From AP-15 sp963796155 (GTDB lineage Bacteria; Pseudomonadota; Alphaproteobacteria; ATCC43930; CGMCC-115725), in assembly GCA_963796155.1 (NCBI GenBank), contig CAWCKT010000049.1, forward strand, positions 20,980-84,979: a stretch of DNA of 64,000 nucleotides, written 5' to 3'. The notes beneath the pieces are model-generated. The model was not told where the DNA came from. It did no database searches and saw only the letters and a program-made list of their open reading frames with translations. Both the position numbers and the translations under genes were made by a program. Numbering within the stretch: the first letter of the stretch is position 1; the number at the start of each line of letters is the position of its first letter. Positions 16,234 through 24,800 of the stretch are shown here, piece by piece.

Positions 16234-18558
16234 CTACGGCAGATCGATTTCGATTGTCATGCCGGTGCAACGAGCCGGCAAGAGCTGTGGAAGCCGGCGT
16301 TCCTCGATCCAGGTTGCGAGGCGGGCCAGTGGTGCAAGGACGGCGAGGGTCGCCGCAAATGCAAGATTGCTCGCCAGGCGCGCGAGGTTGTGTCGGGCGA
16401 GGCTGATCGCGTACCACCGCACGGTCATCCCCCCGATATAACAGCCGCTGAACCGGATCCGCGAGCGGCCGACGAGCGGAAACAAGCCCCGCGTAAACTC
16501 GAACGTCCGCTCATCGAGCGAGCGCGCCGCGAGGTTGGGGTGAAAGACGACAATTCGGCCGCGCTCGTTCATCACGGGCCGAATCTTGTCCAGGATGTTG
16601 CGGAAGCCGGTAAGGTCGTGGACAGCGAGATCGCAGAGACAAAAGTCGAATTTGCGAATGCCGCGGAAGACTTGCCAATAGGATCCCGAATCCAGCATTC
16701 CTGGTGTGACAGTGAGCTTTTCCCCGGGGAGGTCGCGGACCAACAGCGAGCCAAACGGGCCGCCCGATGAGACAATCAGAATTTCAGCCGCATCGGCGGC
16801 GCTCTCGACCGCAGCCCTCACCGGGCGCAGCATCGTATTATAAGGGTGCCAGCGCGTCGTGCGCGGTAATCTGCCAAAGGCTTTGTCATAGAGGCGAACA
16901 GGCAGGGCCAATTCCGTTTTGGATGTTCGATCCGGTATTTCGCCGTGAAGCCGGTCGACGGCCGCCGCATCGGGCGCGTCGCCGACACCAGCAGAGGCGG
17001 GCAACGCCTCCCCGTCCGCGTCACCTGCGCTCCGATAGAGCCGATCGATTGCGCGGCTCTGATACGCCTCGAGACGAGCCTTCTCGGTCTCCAAGTTTTC
17101 CAATTTTTTGCGAAGCCGTTGCAGACTATTCTCGCGCTCGGCGAGGATCGCCCCCGTTTCCTGTTCCACGGCAGCGCGCCGCCGCCGATACGCGTTCTCG
17201 ATCCGCGAGAGTCGCTCCGCCGCGGCACGCCGCTTGGCGACCATGCGGTTTTCCGCCAGCCGCATTGCCCCTTCGACCGCCAGCATCTGCGCGCGAAGGG
17301 CGTCGATGTTCTGCTGGCGGGCGGCTTCGCACGGATCCCCGAGAAGCAGCTTCGCCTTGATCGCTTCTCTTTCCCGCAGTTTCTGCTGTTCCTGCCGCTG
17401 CCGCGCAACGAAAAGGGGGAATTGCGGCGCCCAAAATGGATGATCCCGGTAGCCGATGGGTGGGGTCAGCCGGGCATAGACACTTTCGGCAAATTTCGCC
17501 AGCTCTCGCTTGTGCACCTCGATGTCCGCAGGCAGGTCGTCACAATGAAGGGCCAGCGTATAGCGCCCGTAGTCCCGATGATCTTGGGTCGTGAACGACG
17601 AGAGGTCGGCAGCGATTTCGTCGACCGTCGGCCAACCGAGATGAAGAAGCTCGCGAAATGTGCCCTCGCTGCGCAGCTCGGCCATCAGGAAATCGTCGGA
17701 ATCGCCGAGCACGCAAGGTTTTAGCGTCGGGCAGTACTCTGAGATCACGCCGTAATCCCAAAACGTCGGCATTTCGGTCAATACGCGTTGCGGCCGCATA
17801 TAGACGACTGCGATCGGCATTTGCCGGGCAAGCAACGTCTTTTCGTCCACGTACCAGTAGAATTGGTCGTAGCGGTGAATCCGAAACATCTGCTGGTTCA
17901 CCGTCTTCGCGCGGATCGTGTTGTGTCGATGAGAAATGATGATCTCGGCCAACTCGCGCTTGGGCAGCGACAACGCGCAGGTGGTCGGGTCGCGACGCTT
18001 GTGCAGCGCATCGATCGTCGCTTCGAGATCCATGCAGTAGCTCGGCGAGACAACCAGACGCTCACCCTGCTGGATGACCTCGGCGAGCTTACGATAGGAG
18101 CCGTCGGCGACGACGAAATCGGCGTTGAGGAATATCAGGTGCGTGCGGGTCATTGCCGTCCCCAGATCGGCAAAGCCGCGCACCAGCGCATAGGTCAAAG
18201 TGATCCCGTACCAAGGCGACAAGAGATCATCGATCAGTACTAAGCGAAGATCGGCAAAGCCCAGCAGCGCCGCGATCGCCGCGGATCGCTCCAAGCGATC
18301 GAAGAACCGGCTCTCGGTGACGATGACCAGCTCGCAATCGAAATTCTTGGCGAGGGCGGGCAGGTTGCCGGGGGCCAACAGGGCCGGGATCGCAATCTCC
18401 AAGAGATCGCCGACATAGCGCTCGCCCCAAGCCATGGTGATCACACGCGCCGGCTCGCGCTCGTCGTGGGAAAGCCTCTGCTCGCGACGGCGCAGACTTA
18501 GACGGCGAGCGCCATCCGCGAGTGTCTCCGTCGCGATATTGCTGGCGCCGCCATCCAT
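16234..18558 (-). CDS. Glycosyltransferase-like/coiled-coil/methyltransferase-like hybrid
   Basis: 774-residue protein with no single recognised family. Residues about 38-330: alternating strands and helices with LVIVTESRFFDRLERS, LVLIDDLLSPWYGITLTYAL and THLIFLNADFVVADGSYRK, resembling a nucleotide-sugar transferase fold. About 400-530: highly charged coiled coil (ERLSRIENAYRRRRAAVEQ and similar). About 590-700: strand pattern EILIVSSGGPFG, FDFCLCDLAVHDL and RGRIVVFHPNLA, like a class I methyltransferase with a degenerate SAM loop. C-terminus: hydrophobic stretch LAFAATLAVLAPLARLATW, a likely membrane anchor. ATG at residue 42 (MAWGERYVGD) may be the real start. Operon-like with asnB; probably surface glycan assembly (inference). 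Confidence 0.65.
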   Translation of the reverse strand: MDGGASNIATETLADGARRLSLRRREQRLSHDEREPARVITMAWGERYVGDLLEIAIPALLAPGNLPALAKNFDCELVIVTESRFFDRLERSAAIAALLGFADLRLVLIDDLLSPWYGITLTYALVRGFADLGTAMTRTHLIFLNADFVVADGSYRKLAEVIQQGERLVVSPSYCMDLEATIDALHKRRDPTTCALSLPKRELAEIIISHRHNTIRAKTVNQQMFRIHRYDQFYWYVDEKTLLARQMPIAVVYMRPQRVLTEMPTFWDYGVISEYCPTLKPCVLGDSDDFLMAELRSEGTFRELLHLGWPTVDEIAADLSSFTTQDHRDYGRYTLALHCDDLPADIEVHKRELAKFAESVYARLTPPIGYRDHPFWAPQFPLFVARQRQEQQKLREREAIKAKLLLGDPCEAARQQNIDALRAQMLAVEGAMRLAENRMVAKRRAAAERLSRIENAYRRRRAAVEQETGAILAERENSLQRLRKKLENLETEKARLEAYQSRAIDRLYRSAGDADGEALPASAGVGDAPDAAAVDRLHGEIPDRTSKTELALPVRLYDKAFGRLPRTTRWHPYNTMLRPVRAAVESAADAAEILIVSSGGPFGSLLVRDLPGEKLTVTPGMLDSGSYWQVFRGIRKFDFCLCDLAVHDLTGFRNILDKIRPVMNERGRIVVFHPNLAARSLDERTFEFTRGLFPLVGRSRIRFSGCYIGGMTVRWYAISLARHNLARLASNLAFAATLAVLAPLARLATWIEERRLPQLLPARCTGMTIEIDLP

Positions 18559-18571
18559 CTCTAAGGGCTCG

Positions 18572-20959
18572 TCACCCGCGCAGCTGCCCGCCGGTCGCTT
18601 TTTCGATCAGGGCGATCAAGCGCCTCGAGAAGCCCTCGATCTCGGCGTCGGTCAAGGTGCGCTCCTGCGGCTGAAGCACGACGGTGACGGCGAGCGACTT
18701 CTTTCCTTCCGGCAGCTCGGCACCCTCGTAGACGTCGAAGAGGCGAATCTCGGAGACGAGCTTGCGGTCGACGCCGCGGGCGGCGCGCAAAAGGGTCTCG
18801 GCCGGCAGATCGCGGTCGACGATAAATGCAAAATCACGCTCGATCGGCTGGAACACCGATAAGTGAAGCGGCGCCTTGGCGCGCGCCGCGCGCGGCTCGG
18901 GCGCCGCGTCGAGGAAGACTTCGAAGCCGCCGATCGGCGGCCTCGCATCGAGCGCATCGACCACCGCGGGGTGCAGCTCGCCGAAGGCGCCGAGGAGCTT
19001 CGGCCCGAGCCTCAGAGTGCCGGCCCGCCCAGGATGATACCAGGCGGGCGGATCGGCGGTGACCTGGATGTTCTCGGCCGGGGCTCCCATGGCCGCGAGT
19101 GCCGCGAGCGCGTCGCTCTTGAGGTCATAGAGATCGGCCTCGCGCGCCCTATCGCGCCAGTGCTTCGGGCCGCTCCGCCCGGCGCGCAGTCCGGCTGCGA
19201 CCAGCGCCTGGCCGGCCGGCGTATCGTCCCGGTAAAGCGGGCCGAGCTCGAACAGAGGCGCATCGGGATGTCCGCGATCGGCATTGCGCCGCGCAGCTGA
19301 CACGAGGCCGGGCAGCAGCGAGGGCCGCATCGCGTCGAGATCGGTGCTGATCGGGTTGACGAGACGCAACTCCGGCCCGGCACCGCCGAACAGCTCGGCC
19401 TCGCGCGCGGAAATGAACGAGAAGGTCACTGCTTCGATCAGTCCGCGTGCGGCGAGCGTGCGGCGGACGAGCTCCGCCCGCCGCTGCATCGGCGTCAACG
19501 ACGGGCGCGGCAATGCCGCGTCGCGGTCAAGCGGCACCGCCGGGATCTGGTCATACCCCTTGACCCTCAGCACCTCTTCGACGAGATCGGCCTCGCCTTC
19601 GATGTCGCCGCGCCACGAGGGCGGCTCGACCGCGAGATCGCCGCCCGCCGTGCTCTCGACCGCGCAGCCGAGTGCCGCCAGGATCGCCGCACTCTCCTCC
19701 GGCCGCACCTGAAGCCCGCCGAGGGTTGCTGGACGTGCGGCCCGCAATACATAGCGGCGTCGCCAATCGGGCATGCTGCCCGCGGTCACGATCTCGGAAG
19801 CCTCGCCGCCGCAGAGTTCGAGCATCAGCCGGGTCGCGATCTCGAGCCCGTCCTTGACGAAAGCGGGATCGAGCCCGCGCTCGAAACGATAGCGCGCGTC
19901 GCTTGAGATATTGAGCTTACGGCCGGTCGCCGCTGTACGAACCGGATCGAACAGTGCCGCCTCGATCAAAACCTCGGTCGTCGCTTCGGTGCAGCCGGTC
20001 GCCTCGCCGCCGATCACGCCGCCCAGACTCTGCACCCCGGCCTTGTCGGCAATGGCGGTCATCCCCGCGTCGAGCGCGTATTCCTGGCCGTTGAGGGCGA
20101 GCAGGGTCTCGCCGGGCCGCGCGAAGCGCACGGTCAAATCGCCCCTGAGCCGGCCCGCATCAAAGACATGGAGAGGCCGGTCGAGGTCGAAGGTCAGGAA
20201 ATTGGTGATGTCGACGAGCGCCGAGATCGGCCGAAGTCCGATCGATTCGAGCCTGCCGCGCAGCCAGTCCGGGCTCGGCCCGTTATGGATTCCGCGAAGA
20301 TGCCGCCCGAGAAACAGCGGGCAGGCCGAGAGGTCTTCGATATGGATGCCGATCGGCGAGCGGAAGCGCCCCGCAACCGGCGTCCCATCGAGCGGCTTCA
20401 AATGCCCGAGACCCGCGGCAGCGAGGTCGCGGGCGATGCCGCGCACACCCAGGCAATCGGCGCGGTTCGGCGTCACCTTGATGTCGAGCACGGTGTCGCC
20501 GAGACCGGCATAGCTTGCATACTCCACCCCGACCGGCGCGTCCTCCGGCAATTCGATGATCCCCTCATGATCGTCGCCGAGCCCCAGCTCGTAGGCCGAG
20601 CACAGCATGCCGCGGGAGGCGACGCCGCGGATCACGGTTTCCTTCAGCAGTGCGCCGGTGCGCGGGATGACCGTGCCGGCGGGCGCAAAGACCCCCTTCA
20701 TCCCGGCATGGGCATTGGACGCACCGCAGACGACCTGGATCTCGGCCTTGCCGGTATCAACGACACAGACCTTCAGCCGGTCGGCATTCGGGTGGCGATC
20801 CGCCGAGATAACCCGGGCCACGAAGAACGGCTCGAGGCCGGCGGCACGGTTCTCGACCGCCTCGACGTCGTGGCCGAGCATGACGAGCCGGTCGACGATC
20901 GCCTCGAGCGGGGCCTCGGTGTCGAGATGCGTCTTGAGCCAGCCGAGCGTCGTCTTCAT
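18572..20959 (-). CDS. pheT: Phenylalanine--tRNA ligase beta subunit
   Basis: 795 residues from the ATG at 20959 (MKTTLGWLKTHL). The frame extends upstream, but only through pheS. The EMAP/tRNA-binding domain (FFVARVISADRHPNADRLKVC) is at about 40-150, followed by B3/B4 editing modules, B5, the catalytic-like core and the C-terminal FDX-ACB domain (FQPIERDFAFIVDRDLPAET) that binds the anticodon stem. Works as an alpha2-beta2 enzyme with PheS charging tRNA-Phe. The pheS stop and pheT start overlap in ATGA, giving translational coupling. Full normal length, no disruption. Confidence 0.95.
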   Translation of the reverse strand: MKTTLGWLKTHLDTEAPLEAIVDRLVMLGHDVEAVENRAAGLEPFFVARVISADRHPNADRLKVCVVDTGKAEIQVVCGASNAHAGMKGVFAPAGTVIPRTGALLKETVIRGVASRGMLCSAYELGLGDDHEGIIELPEDAPVGVEYASYAGLGDTVLDIKVTPNRADCLGVRGIARDLAAAGLGHLKPLDGTPVAGRFRSPIGIHIEDLSACPLFLGRHLRGIHNGPSPDWLRGRLESIGLRPISALVDITNFLTFDLDRPLHVFDAGRLRGDLTVRFARPGETLLALNGQEYALDAGMTAIADKAGVQSLGGVIGGEATGCTEATTEVLIEAALFDPVRTAATGRKLNISSDARYRFERGLDPAFVKDGLEIATRLMLELCGGEASEIVTAGSMPDWRRRYVLRAARPATLGGLQVRPEESAAILAALGCAVESTAGGDLAVEPPSWRGDIEGEADLVEEVLRVKGYDQIPAVPLDRDAALPRPSLTPMQRRAELVRRTLAARGLIEAVTFSFISAREAELFGGAGPELRLVNPISTDLDAMRPSLLPGLVSAARRNADRGHPDAPLFELGPLYRDDTPAGQALVAAGLRAGRSGPKHWRDRAREADLYDLKSDALAALAAMGAPAENIQVTADPPAWYHPGRAGTLRLGPKLLGAFGELHPAVVDALDARPPIGGFEVFLDAAPEPRAARAKAPLHLSVFQPIERDFAFIVDRDLPAETLLRAARGVDRKLVSEIRLFDVYEGAELPEGKKSLAVTVVLQPQERTLTDAEIEGFSRRLIALIEKATGGQLRG

Positions 20960-22040
20960 GACAGCGACCCGCGCACCAGGGACGGGATGTCGAGAGGCAG
21001 GAAGCCGTAATGCCTGAGCCAGCGCAGGTCGAACTCGTAGAAGGTCCGGAGATCGGGGATCCCGTATTTCAGCATCGCCACGCGCTCGATCCCCATGCCG
21101 AACGCAAACCCCTGATACTCGGCCGGGTCGATGCCGCAATTCATCAGCACCCGCGGATGGACCATGCCGCTGCCGAGGATTTCGAGCCAATCGCCGCCGG
21201 CGCCGATCTTGAGTTCGCCGCCCTTGCGCGAGCAGCCGATATCGACCTCCGCCGAGGGCTCGGTGAACGGGAAGTAGCTCGGGCGAAAGCGCACCGGCAG
21301 GTCATCGAGCCCGAAAAAGGCGCGGAGGAACTCGATCAGGCAGCCCTTCAGATGGCCCATATGCGTCGTCCGGTCGACGACCAGCCCCTCGACCTGATAA
21401 AACATCGGCGAATGGGTCGCATCTATATCGTCGCACCGGAAGGTGCGGCCGGGGACGATGATGCGGATCGGCGGCTTTTGCGCCAGCATCGTGCGGATCT
21501 GCACCGGCGAGGTGTGGGTGCGCAGCACCAGTCGTGTGCCGTCCGGCCGCTCGGGCAAGTAGAAGGTGTCTTGCTCCTGGCGGGCCGGATGCTCGGGCGG
21601 GATGTTGAGGGCGGTGAAGTTGTAAAAGTCCTCCTCGATGTGCGGCCCTTCGGCGACCGCAAAGCCCATCTCGCCAAAAATCGCGACGATCTCGTCGATC
21701 GTCTGGCTGATCGGGTGGATGCGGCCGGTCGTCGCGAATGTCACCGGGAGGGTGACATCGGCGCGCTCGCCAGCGAGCCGCTCCTTGAGCCCAGCGCGGC
21801 CGAGCCGCGCCGTCGCCTCGGCGAGCGCCGCGGTGATGCGCTCCTTAGCCGCGTTCAACGCCAAGCCGGCACGCCGCCGTTCCTCGGGATCGAGCGCGCC
21901 CAGCTCTCGCATCGTCCAAGGTCAGCGACCCGCGGCGACCGAGCACCCTGACGCGGATCGCCTCGAGCTGCCTCGGGCGAGGCGGCGGCGGCAATCTCGC
22001 CGAGGGCGTCGATCGGTCTGACCGGGTGGAGATCTTGCAT
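20956..22040 (-). CDS. pheS: Phenylalanine--tRNA ligase alpha subunit (two apparent frameshifts)
   Basis: Catalytic subunit of PheRS. The continuous C-terminal frame (from 21912, MRELGALDPEERRR) carries GRIHPISQTIDEI, motif 2 region PGRTFRCDDIDATHSPMFYQ, FRPSYFPFTEPSAEVD and motif 3 GFAFGMGIERVAML. The N-terminal coiled-coil arm is split: MQDLHPVRPIDALGEI is in one frame (start 22040), QLEAIRVRVLGRRGSLTL in a second, and MRELG in a third, with switches near 21990 and 21925. As pheS is essential and no other copy is visible, sequencing or assembly indels are the likeliest explanation. Upstream lies an intrinsic hairpin (22058-22086). Confidence 0.85.
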
Positions 22041-22057
22041 AGCACCAATCCCAAATG

Positions 22058-22086
22058 AAAAGGGGCCGATCGACACGGCCCCTTTT
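22058..22086 (-). terminator. Intrinsic terminator or attenuator before pheS
   Basis: Minus strand AAAAGGGGCCG, a 7-base loop, then CGGCCCCTTTT: a perfect 11-bp stem ending in a T run, located 17 bp before the pheS ATG. A terminator this close to the start suits attenuation of pheST. However, no leader peptide rich in Phe codons is evident, so simple termination of rplT transcripts is possible. Confidence 0.65.
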
Positions 22087-22168
22087 GGCGCAGAACGCCT
22101 GGACGCGGGGCCTAGCTTGAGCACCAATCCATAAATCGCAAGCTTGTCGACATCGCCGGCGACGATTG

Positions 22169-22238
22169 CCCCTCACCCTCCCGCTGACGCGGGTCCCTCC
22201 CTCTCCCCGCGTGCGGGGAGAGGGCCGGGGTGAGGGGC
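22169..22238. repeat. REP-type palindromic element
   Basis: Stem CTCTCCCCGC-GT-GCGGGGAGAG (22201-22222) with flanking CCCCTCACCC and GGGGTGAGGGG arms. It shares its right 25 bp with the inverted-repeat elements around the DUF559 gene at 31.9-32.3 kb. Sits between rplT and pheS. Confidence 0.7.
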
Positions 22239-22265
22239 ATTTTCGGTGCTCTGCGATACACGGGC

Positions 22266-22643
22266 TCACGCCGCGGCGGGCGATGCGGCGTTCAGCGCCG
22301 AGCGCGCCGTGACGGCGATCGCCTGGAACGCCTCGGGCTCGCGGATCGCGAGGTCGGACAACACCTTGCGGTCGAGATCGAGCCCGGCGAGCTTGATGCC
22401 GTGCATGAACTGCGAATATGTCAGGCCGTGCTCGCGCGCGCCGGCATTGATCCGCTGGATCCACAAGGCGCGGAAGTCGCGCTTGCGGTTGCGCCGGTCG
22501 CGATAGGCATATTGCAGCCCCTTTTCGACCCTCTCGATCGCGATGCGATAGGCGGTCGAGCTGCGTCCGCGGTAGCCCTTGGCAAGATCGAGGATCTTCT
22601 TGTGGCGGGCGTGGGTTGTGACCCCGCGTTTGACGCGCGCCAC
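22266..22643 (-). CDS. rplT: 50S ribosomal protein L20
   Basis: 125 residues starting MARVKRGVTTHARHKKILDLAKGYRGRSS, the hallmark L20 N-terminus that threads into 23S rRNA, followed by the globular part YAYRDRRNRKRDFRALWIQRIN and LNRK-like LDRKVLSDLAI. Required for early large-subunit assembly. It follows rpmI by 3 bp and precedes pheST, the usual bacterial arrangement. Often autoregulated through the mRNA leader; no obvious leader pseudoknot was identified by eye. Confidence 0.96.
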   Translation of the reverse strand: MARVKRGVTTHARHKKILDLAKGYRGRSSTAYRIAIERVEKGLQYAYRDRRNRKRDFRALWIQRINAGAREHGLTYSQFMHGIKLAGLDLDRKVLSDLAIREPEAFQAIAVTARSALNAASPAAA

Positions 22644-22646
22644 GGC

Positions 22647-22850
22647 TCAGCTCCGCAGATACGGCATGTAGGTCAGCACGAGCTTGGCGTCGCCCGGTTC
22701 CATCGTCGTGGTACCGCGGCGCAGGCGCTTGCCTTGCTTGGACTTGCTGATCAGCCGGTGCCGCTTGTAGCCCCAGTTGCGCTTGATCTTGCCGTTGGCG
22801 GTGCGGCCGAAGCGCTTCTTGGCACCGCTCTTCGTCTTGAGCTTGGGCAT
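22647..22850 (-). CDS. rpmI: 50S ribosomal protein L35
   Basis: 67 residues from the ATG at 22850: MPKLKTKSGAKKRFGRTANG with RHRLISKSKQGKRLRRGT and a LPYL-like end (YMPYL). The upstream extension to 22907 is rejected because L35 proteins begin exactly at MPK(L/M)KT. Basic structural protein of the large subunit, cotranscribed with rplT. infC, often the first gene of this operon, is not adjacent: the next gene upstream is a histidine phosphatase. Confidence 0.95.
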   Translation of the reverse strand: MPKLKTKSGAKKRFGRTANGKIKRNWGYKRHRLISKSKQGKRLRRGTTTMEPGDAKLVLTYMPYLRS

Positions 22851-22936
22851 GTCAACATCCGCGTCGAGGCGCGCCTTATACCGGCCTCCGCCGCCGAAAG
22901 CAAGCAAGGCCCGGCCGAGGGTCGCTTCTTTGCCGC

Positions 22937-23530
22937 CTAACGGGCTTCCTCTTCGAGGATATCGAGGCGGTCGGCGGCCGGCTCGTATCGCAAGATGTAG
23001 AGCACGGTGTTGCGCGTCTTCGCCGGCGGACTACCGGGCGGCAGGGCGTGCTTCATCAGCTGGCGCACCATGGCACCGTGGGTCGACACGCCGACCCGCC
23101 GGTAGGGCTGCGCGGCGACGAACCGGCGCAGTGCCGCGAGGCCGCGTGTTCGCGTTTCCAGGCCGGTTTCTCCTCCCGGGAAAGCGGCATCGTCGTCGGT
23201 GAACCAGCGCTCGGTCAGCGTCTCGCCAAACCGGCTTTTCACTTCCGGCCAGAACAGGCCCTCGGCTTCGCCGATATGCGCCTCGCGCAGGCCCGGCTCG
23301 CTAATCAGCGGCAGCCCCAAGCGTTCGGCGACGATCTGCGCCGTGGTCCAGGCACGCGCCAGATCGCTCGACACCACCGCGTCGAGACTGTGCGGGCGCA
23401 GCCGTTCGGTCAGCGCCGCCGCCTGGGCGAGACCGGTGGCGTTGAGCGGCGTATCGGTATGCCCTTGCAGTCTCCCCTCGCGGTTCCAATCGGTCTCGCC
23501 GTGCCGGAACAGGAACAGATGGCACTCCAT
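22937..23530 (-). CDS. Histidine phosphatase family protein (phosphoglycerate-mutase-like)
   Basis: 197 residues from the ATG at 23530, preceded by GGGGAG. FLFRHGETDWNREGRLQGHTD holds the catalytic RHG motif with the phospho-acceptor His (about residue 10). SSDLARAWTTAQIV provides the second Arg, a Glu-rich EAHIGEAEGL segment the acid, and VSTHGAMVRQLM the second catalytic His. This is the cofactor-dependent PGM/CobC/SixA-like superfamily. Substrate cannot be told; many such alphaproteobacterial proteins are broad phosphatases. Located 86 bp upstream of rpmI on the same strand. Confidence 0.87.
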   Translation of the reverse strand: MECHLFLFRHGETDWNREGRLQGHTDTPLNATGLAQAAALTERLRPHSLDAVVSSDLARAWTTAQIVAERLGLPLISEPGLREAHIGEAEGLFWPEVKSRFGETLTERWFTDDDAAFPGGETGLETRTRGLAALRRFVAAQPYRRVGVSTHGAMVRQLMKHALPPGSPPAKTRNTVLYILRYEPAADRLDILEEEAR

Positions 23531-23775
23531 GCCGTCTCCCCAAGGTTCGTCTGGTCTTGCTGAGTTCTTGTACACGGACCGGCCGGATAACACGAGACGA
23601 GCGCTGCGACGCGGACCGGGTCTGCCCCGTTGCGCAGCCCACGCTGTCCGAGCCGCGGCGTGCGCAGAGGTTGACCGATCCGGCGGCCCGCCGAGCGTCA
23701 GTAATCCGGTTTGGCGATTTCAGCCGGTATGCTTAAACTCATGTAATCGACATGGCGTCAACAGAGAGGACGGCA

Positions 23776-23871
23776 ATGGCTCTGACCGGCGTATTGCGAC
23801 CCGGCCACGCGCAGCCGCGGCACGGCCCCCAGACGTGGGGATCGGAAGAGTGGGCAAATGGCATTTTCTGA
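23776..23871 (+). pseudogene. Extradiol dioxygenase (catechol 2,3-dioxygenase) 5' relic
   Basis: An ATG with AGAGAGGA upstream opens MALTGVLRPGHAQPRHG, matching the conserved start of catechol 2,3-dioxygenases (M-x-x-x-GVxRPGHxQxR), but the family resemblance stops after about 15 residues and the frame ends 30 codons in. Interpreted as the 5' remnant of a deleted aromatic ring-cleavage gene; the match is short, so this is tentative. Confidence 0.4.
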
Positions 23872-24267
23872 TTGACCGATTTTGATACGCATGCTAATAT
23901 AACAATATATCATTGGATTTCGACGATGATATTGCGGCGCTCGCCGTCGCCATGCACTCCGGCACCCTTGCAGTTTTGTCAACGAGCAGACGGGCCGCCC
24001 AGCATGGGCTTTATCCCGCTGTTCTTTTGTTCGCTACGCGGCCGGACGCGCGGCACCGGGGCGATCCTGGTTCCCCTGCCAATTCCCTGCTGGCGTGCTG
24101 CGCCGGCCCCGACTTGGGTTCGTAAGCGTATGAAAGAGAAGTATTTTCGCGATGAACCCGTGCCGATTTGCAGATTTTCATGGGCAGTTTCCCTGTCCGG
24201 CAGGGTATTCACCGAACTTTTTTGATCTATGATCCGTGGCAGGCCGAAACCCATGCCGGAGCTTGCG
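23872..24267. other. Gene-free, partly AT-rich stretch
   Basis: No supported gene. The left part is AT-rich with a possible promoter-like GCTAATATAAC near 23891. An open segment reading DFDDDIAALAVAMHSG begins about 23913 but dissolves quickly. TTCCCTG/CAGGGAA words occur at about 24070-24090 and 24188-24208. The Shine-Dalgarno GGAG for the next gene is at 24258-24261. Confidence 0.45.
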
Positions 24268-24786
24268 ATGAACGACATGCCCGCAAACGTGCTCAGCCCC
24301 GAAACCGTCCTCGCCGAGATGAAGAAGCACGGCGTCACCCATGTCGTGTACCTGCCGGACAGCGAGACCAACTGGCTCTACCTCTTGATGAAGGCCGATC
24401 CGGCGATCCGCCTCGTCGGGGTCAACCGCGAGGGCCATGCCTCCTCGATCGCCGCCGGGCTGTGGCTCGGCGGTGCGAAGCCGCTGATCCTCATTCAGAA
24501 CACCGGCATGCTCGAGGCCGGGGATTCGATCCGCGGCTGGCTGATGAGCCTCAACGTGCCGATCGTGCTGATGGTCGGCTACCGCGGCTGGACCCGGCAC
24601 GGCGTCACCACCGACACCGTGGCGACCTATACCGAGCGCTTCCTGATGGCCTTCGGCATCAATTACTACCTTGTCGAGAGCGATAGCGACGCCTCGCGCA
24701 TCGCCGTCGCCTTTGAAGAAGCCGAGCGCACCCGACGGCCTGTGGTGGTCCTGGTCGGCGACGAATATCACGGCTTCAACCGGTAA
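24268..24786 (+). CDS. ThDP-dependent decarboxylase, PYR (alpha) subunit, ComD-like
   Basis: 172-residue Pyr-domain half of a split thiamine-diphosphate enzyme, resembling sulfopyruvate/phosphonopyruvate decarboxylase alpha subunits. Landmarks are VLAEMKKHGVTHVVYLPDSETNWLY, a cofactor-activating Glu in NREGHASSIAAGLWLGG (about residue 54), and LILIQNTGMLEAGDSIRG. The ATG at 24268 is chosen for the GGAG six bases upstream; earlier ATGs lack one. Partner of the next gene (14-bp gap). Likely decarboxylates a 2-oxo acid; the substrate is not given by the neighbours, which include no sulfonate or phosphonate genes. Confidence 0.82.
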   Translation: MNDMPANVLSPETVLAEMKKHGVTHVVYLPDSETNWLYLLMKADPAIRLVGVNREGHASSIAAGLWLGGAKPLILIQNTGMLEAGDSIRGWLMSLNVPIVLMVGYRGWTRHGVTTDTVATYTERFLMAFGINYYLVESDSDASRIAVAFEEAERTRRPVVVLVGDEYHGFNR

Positions 24787-24800
24787 AGGGGCGACCTGCG

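Noticed and set aside
14971..16770. 599-codon plus-strand open frame
   Set aside because: Lies antisense to asnB and the hybrid gene, which both show clear or plausible protein motifs; this frame does not.
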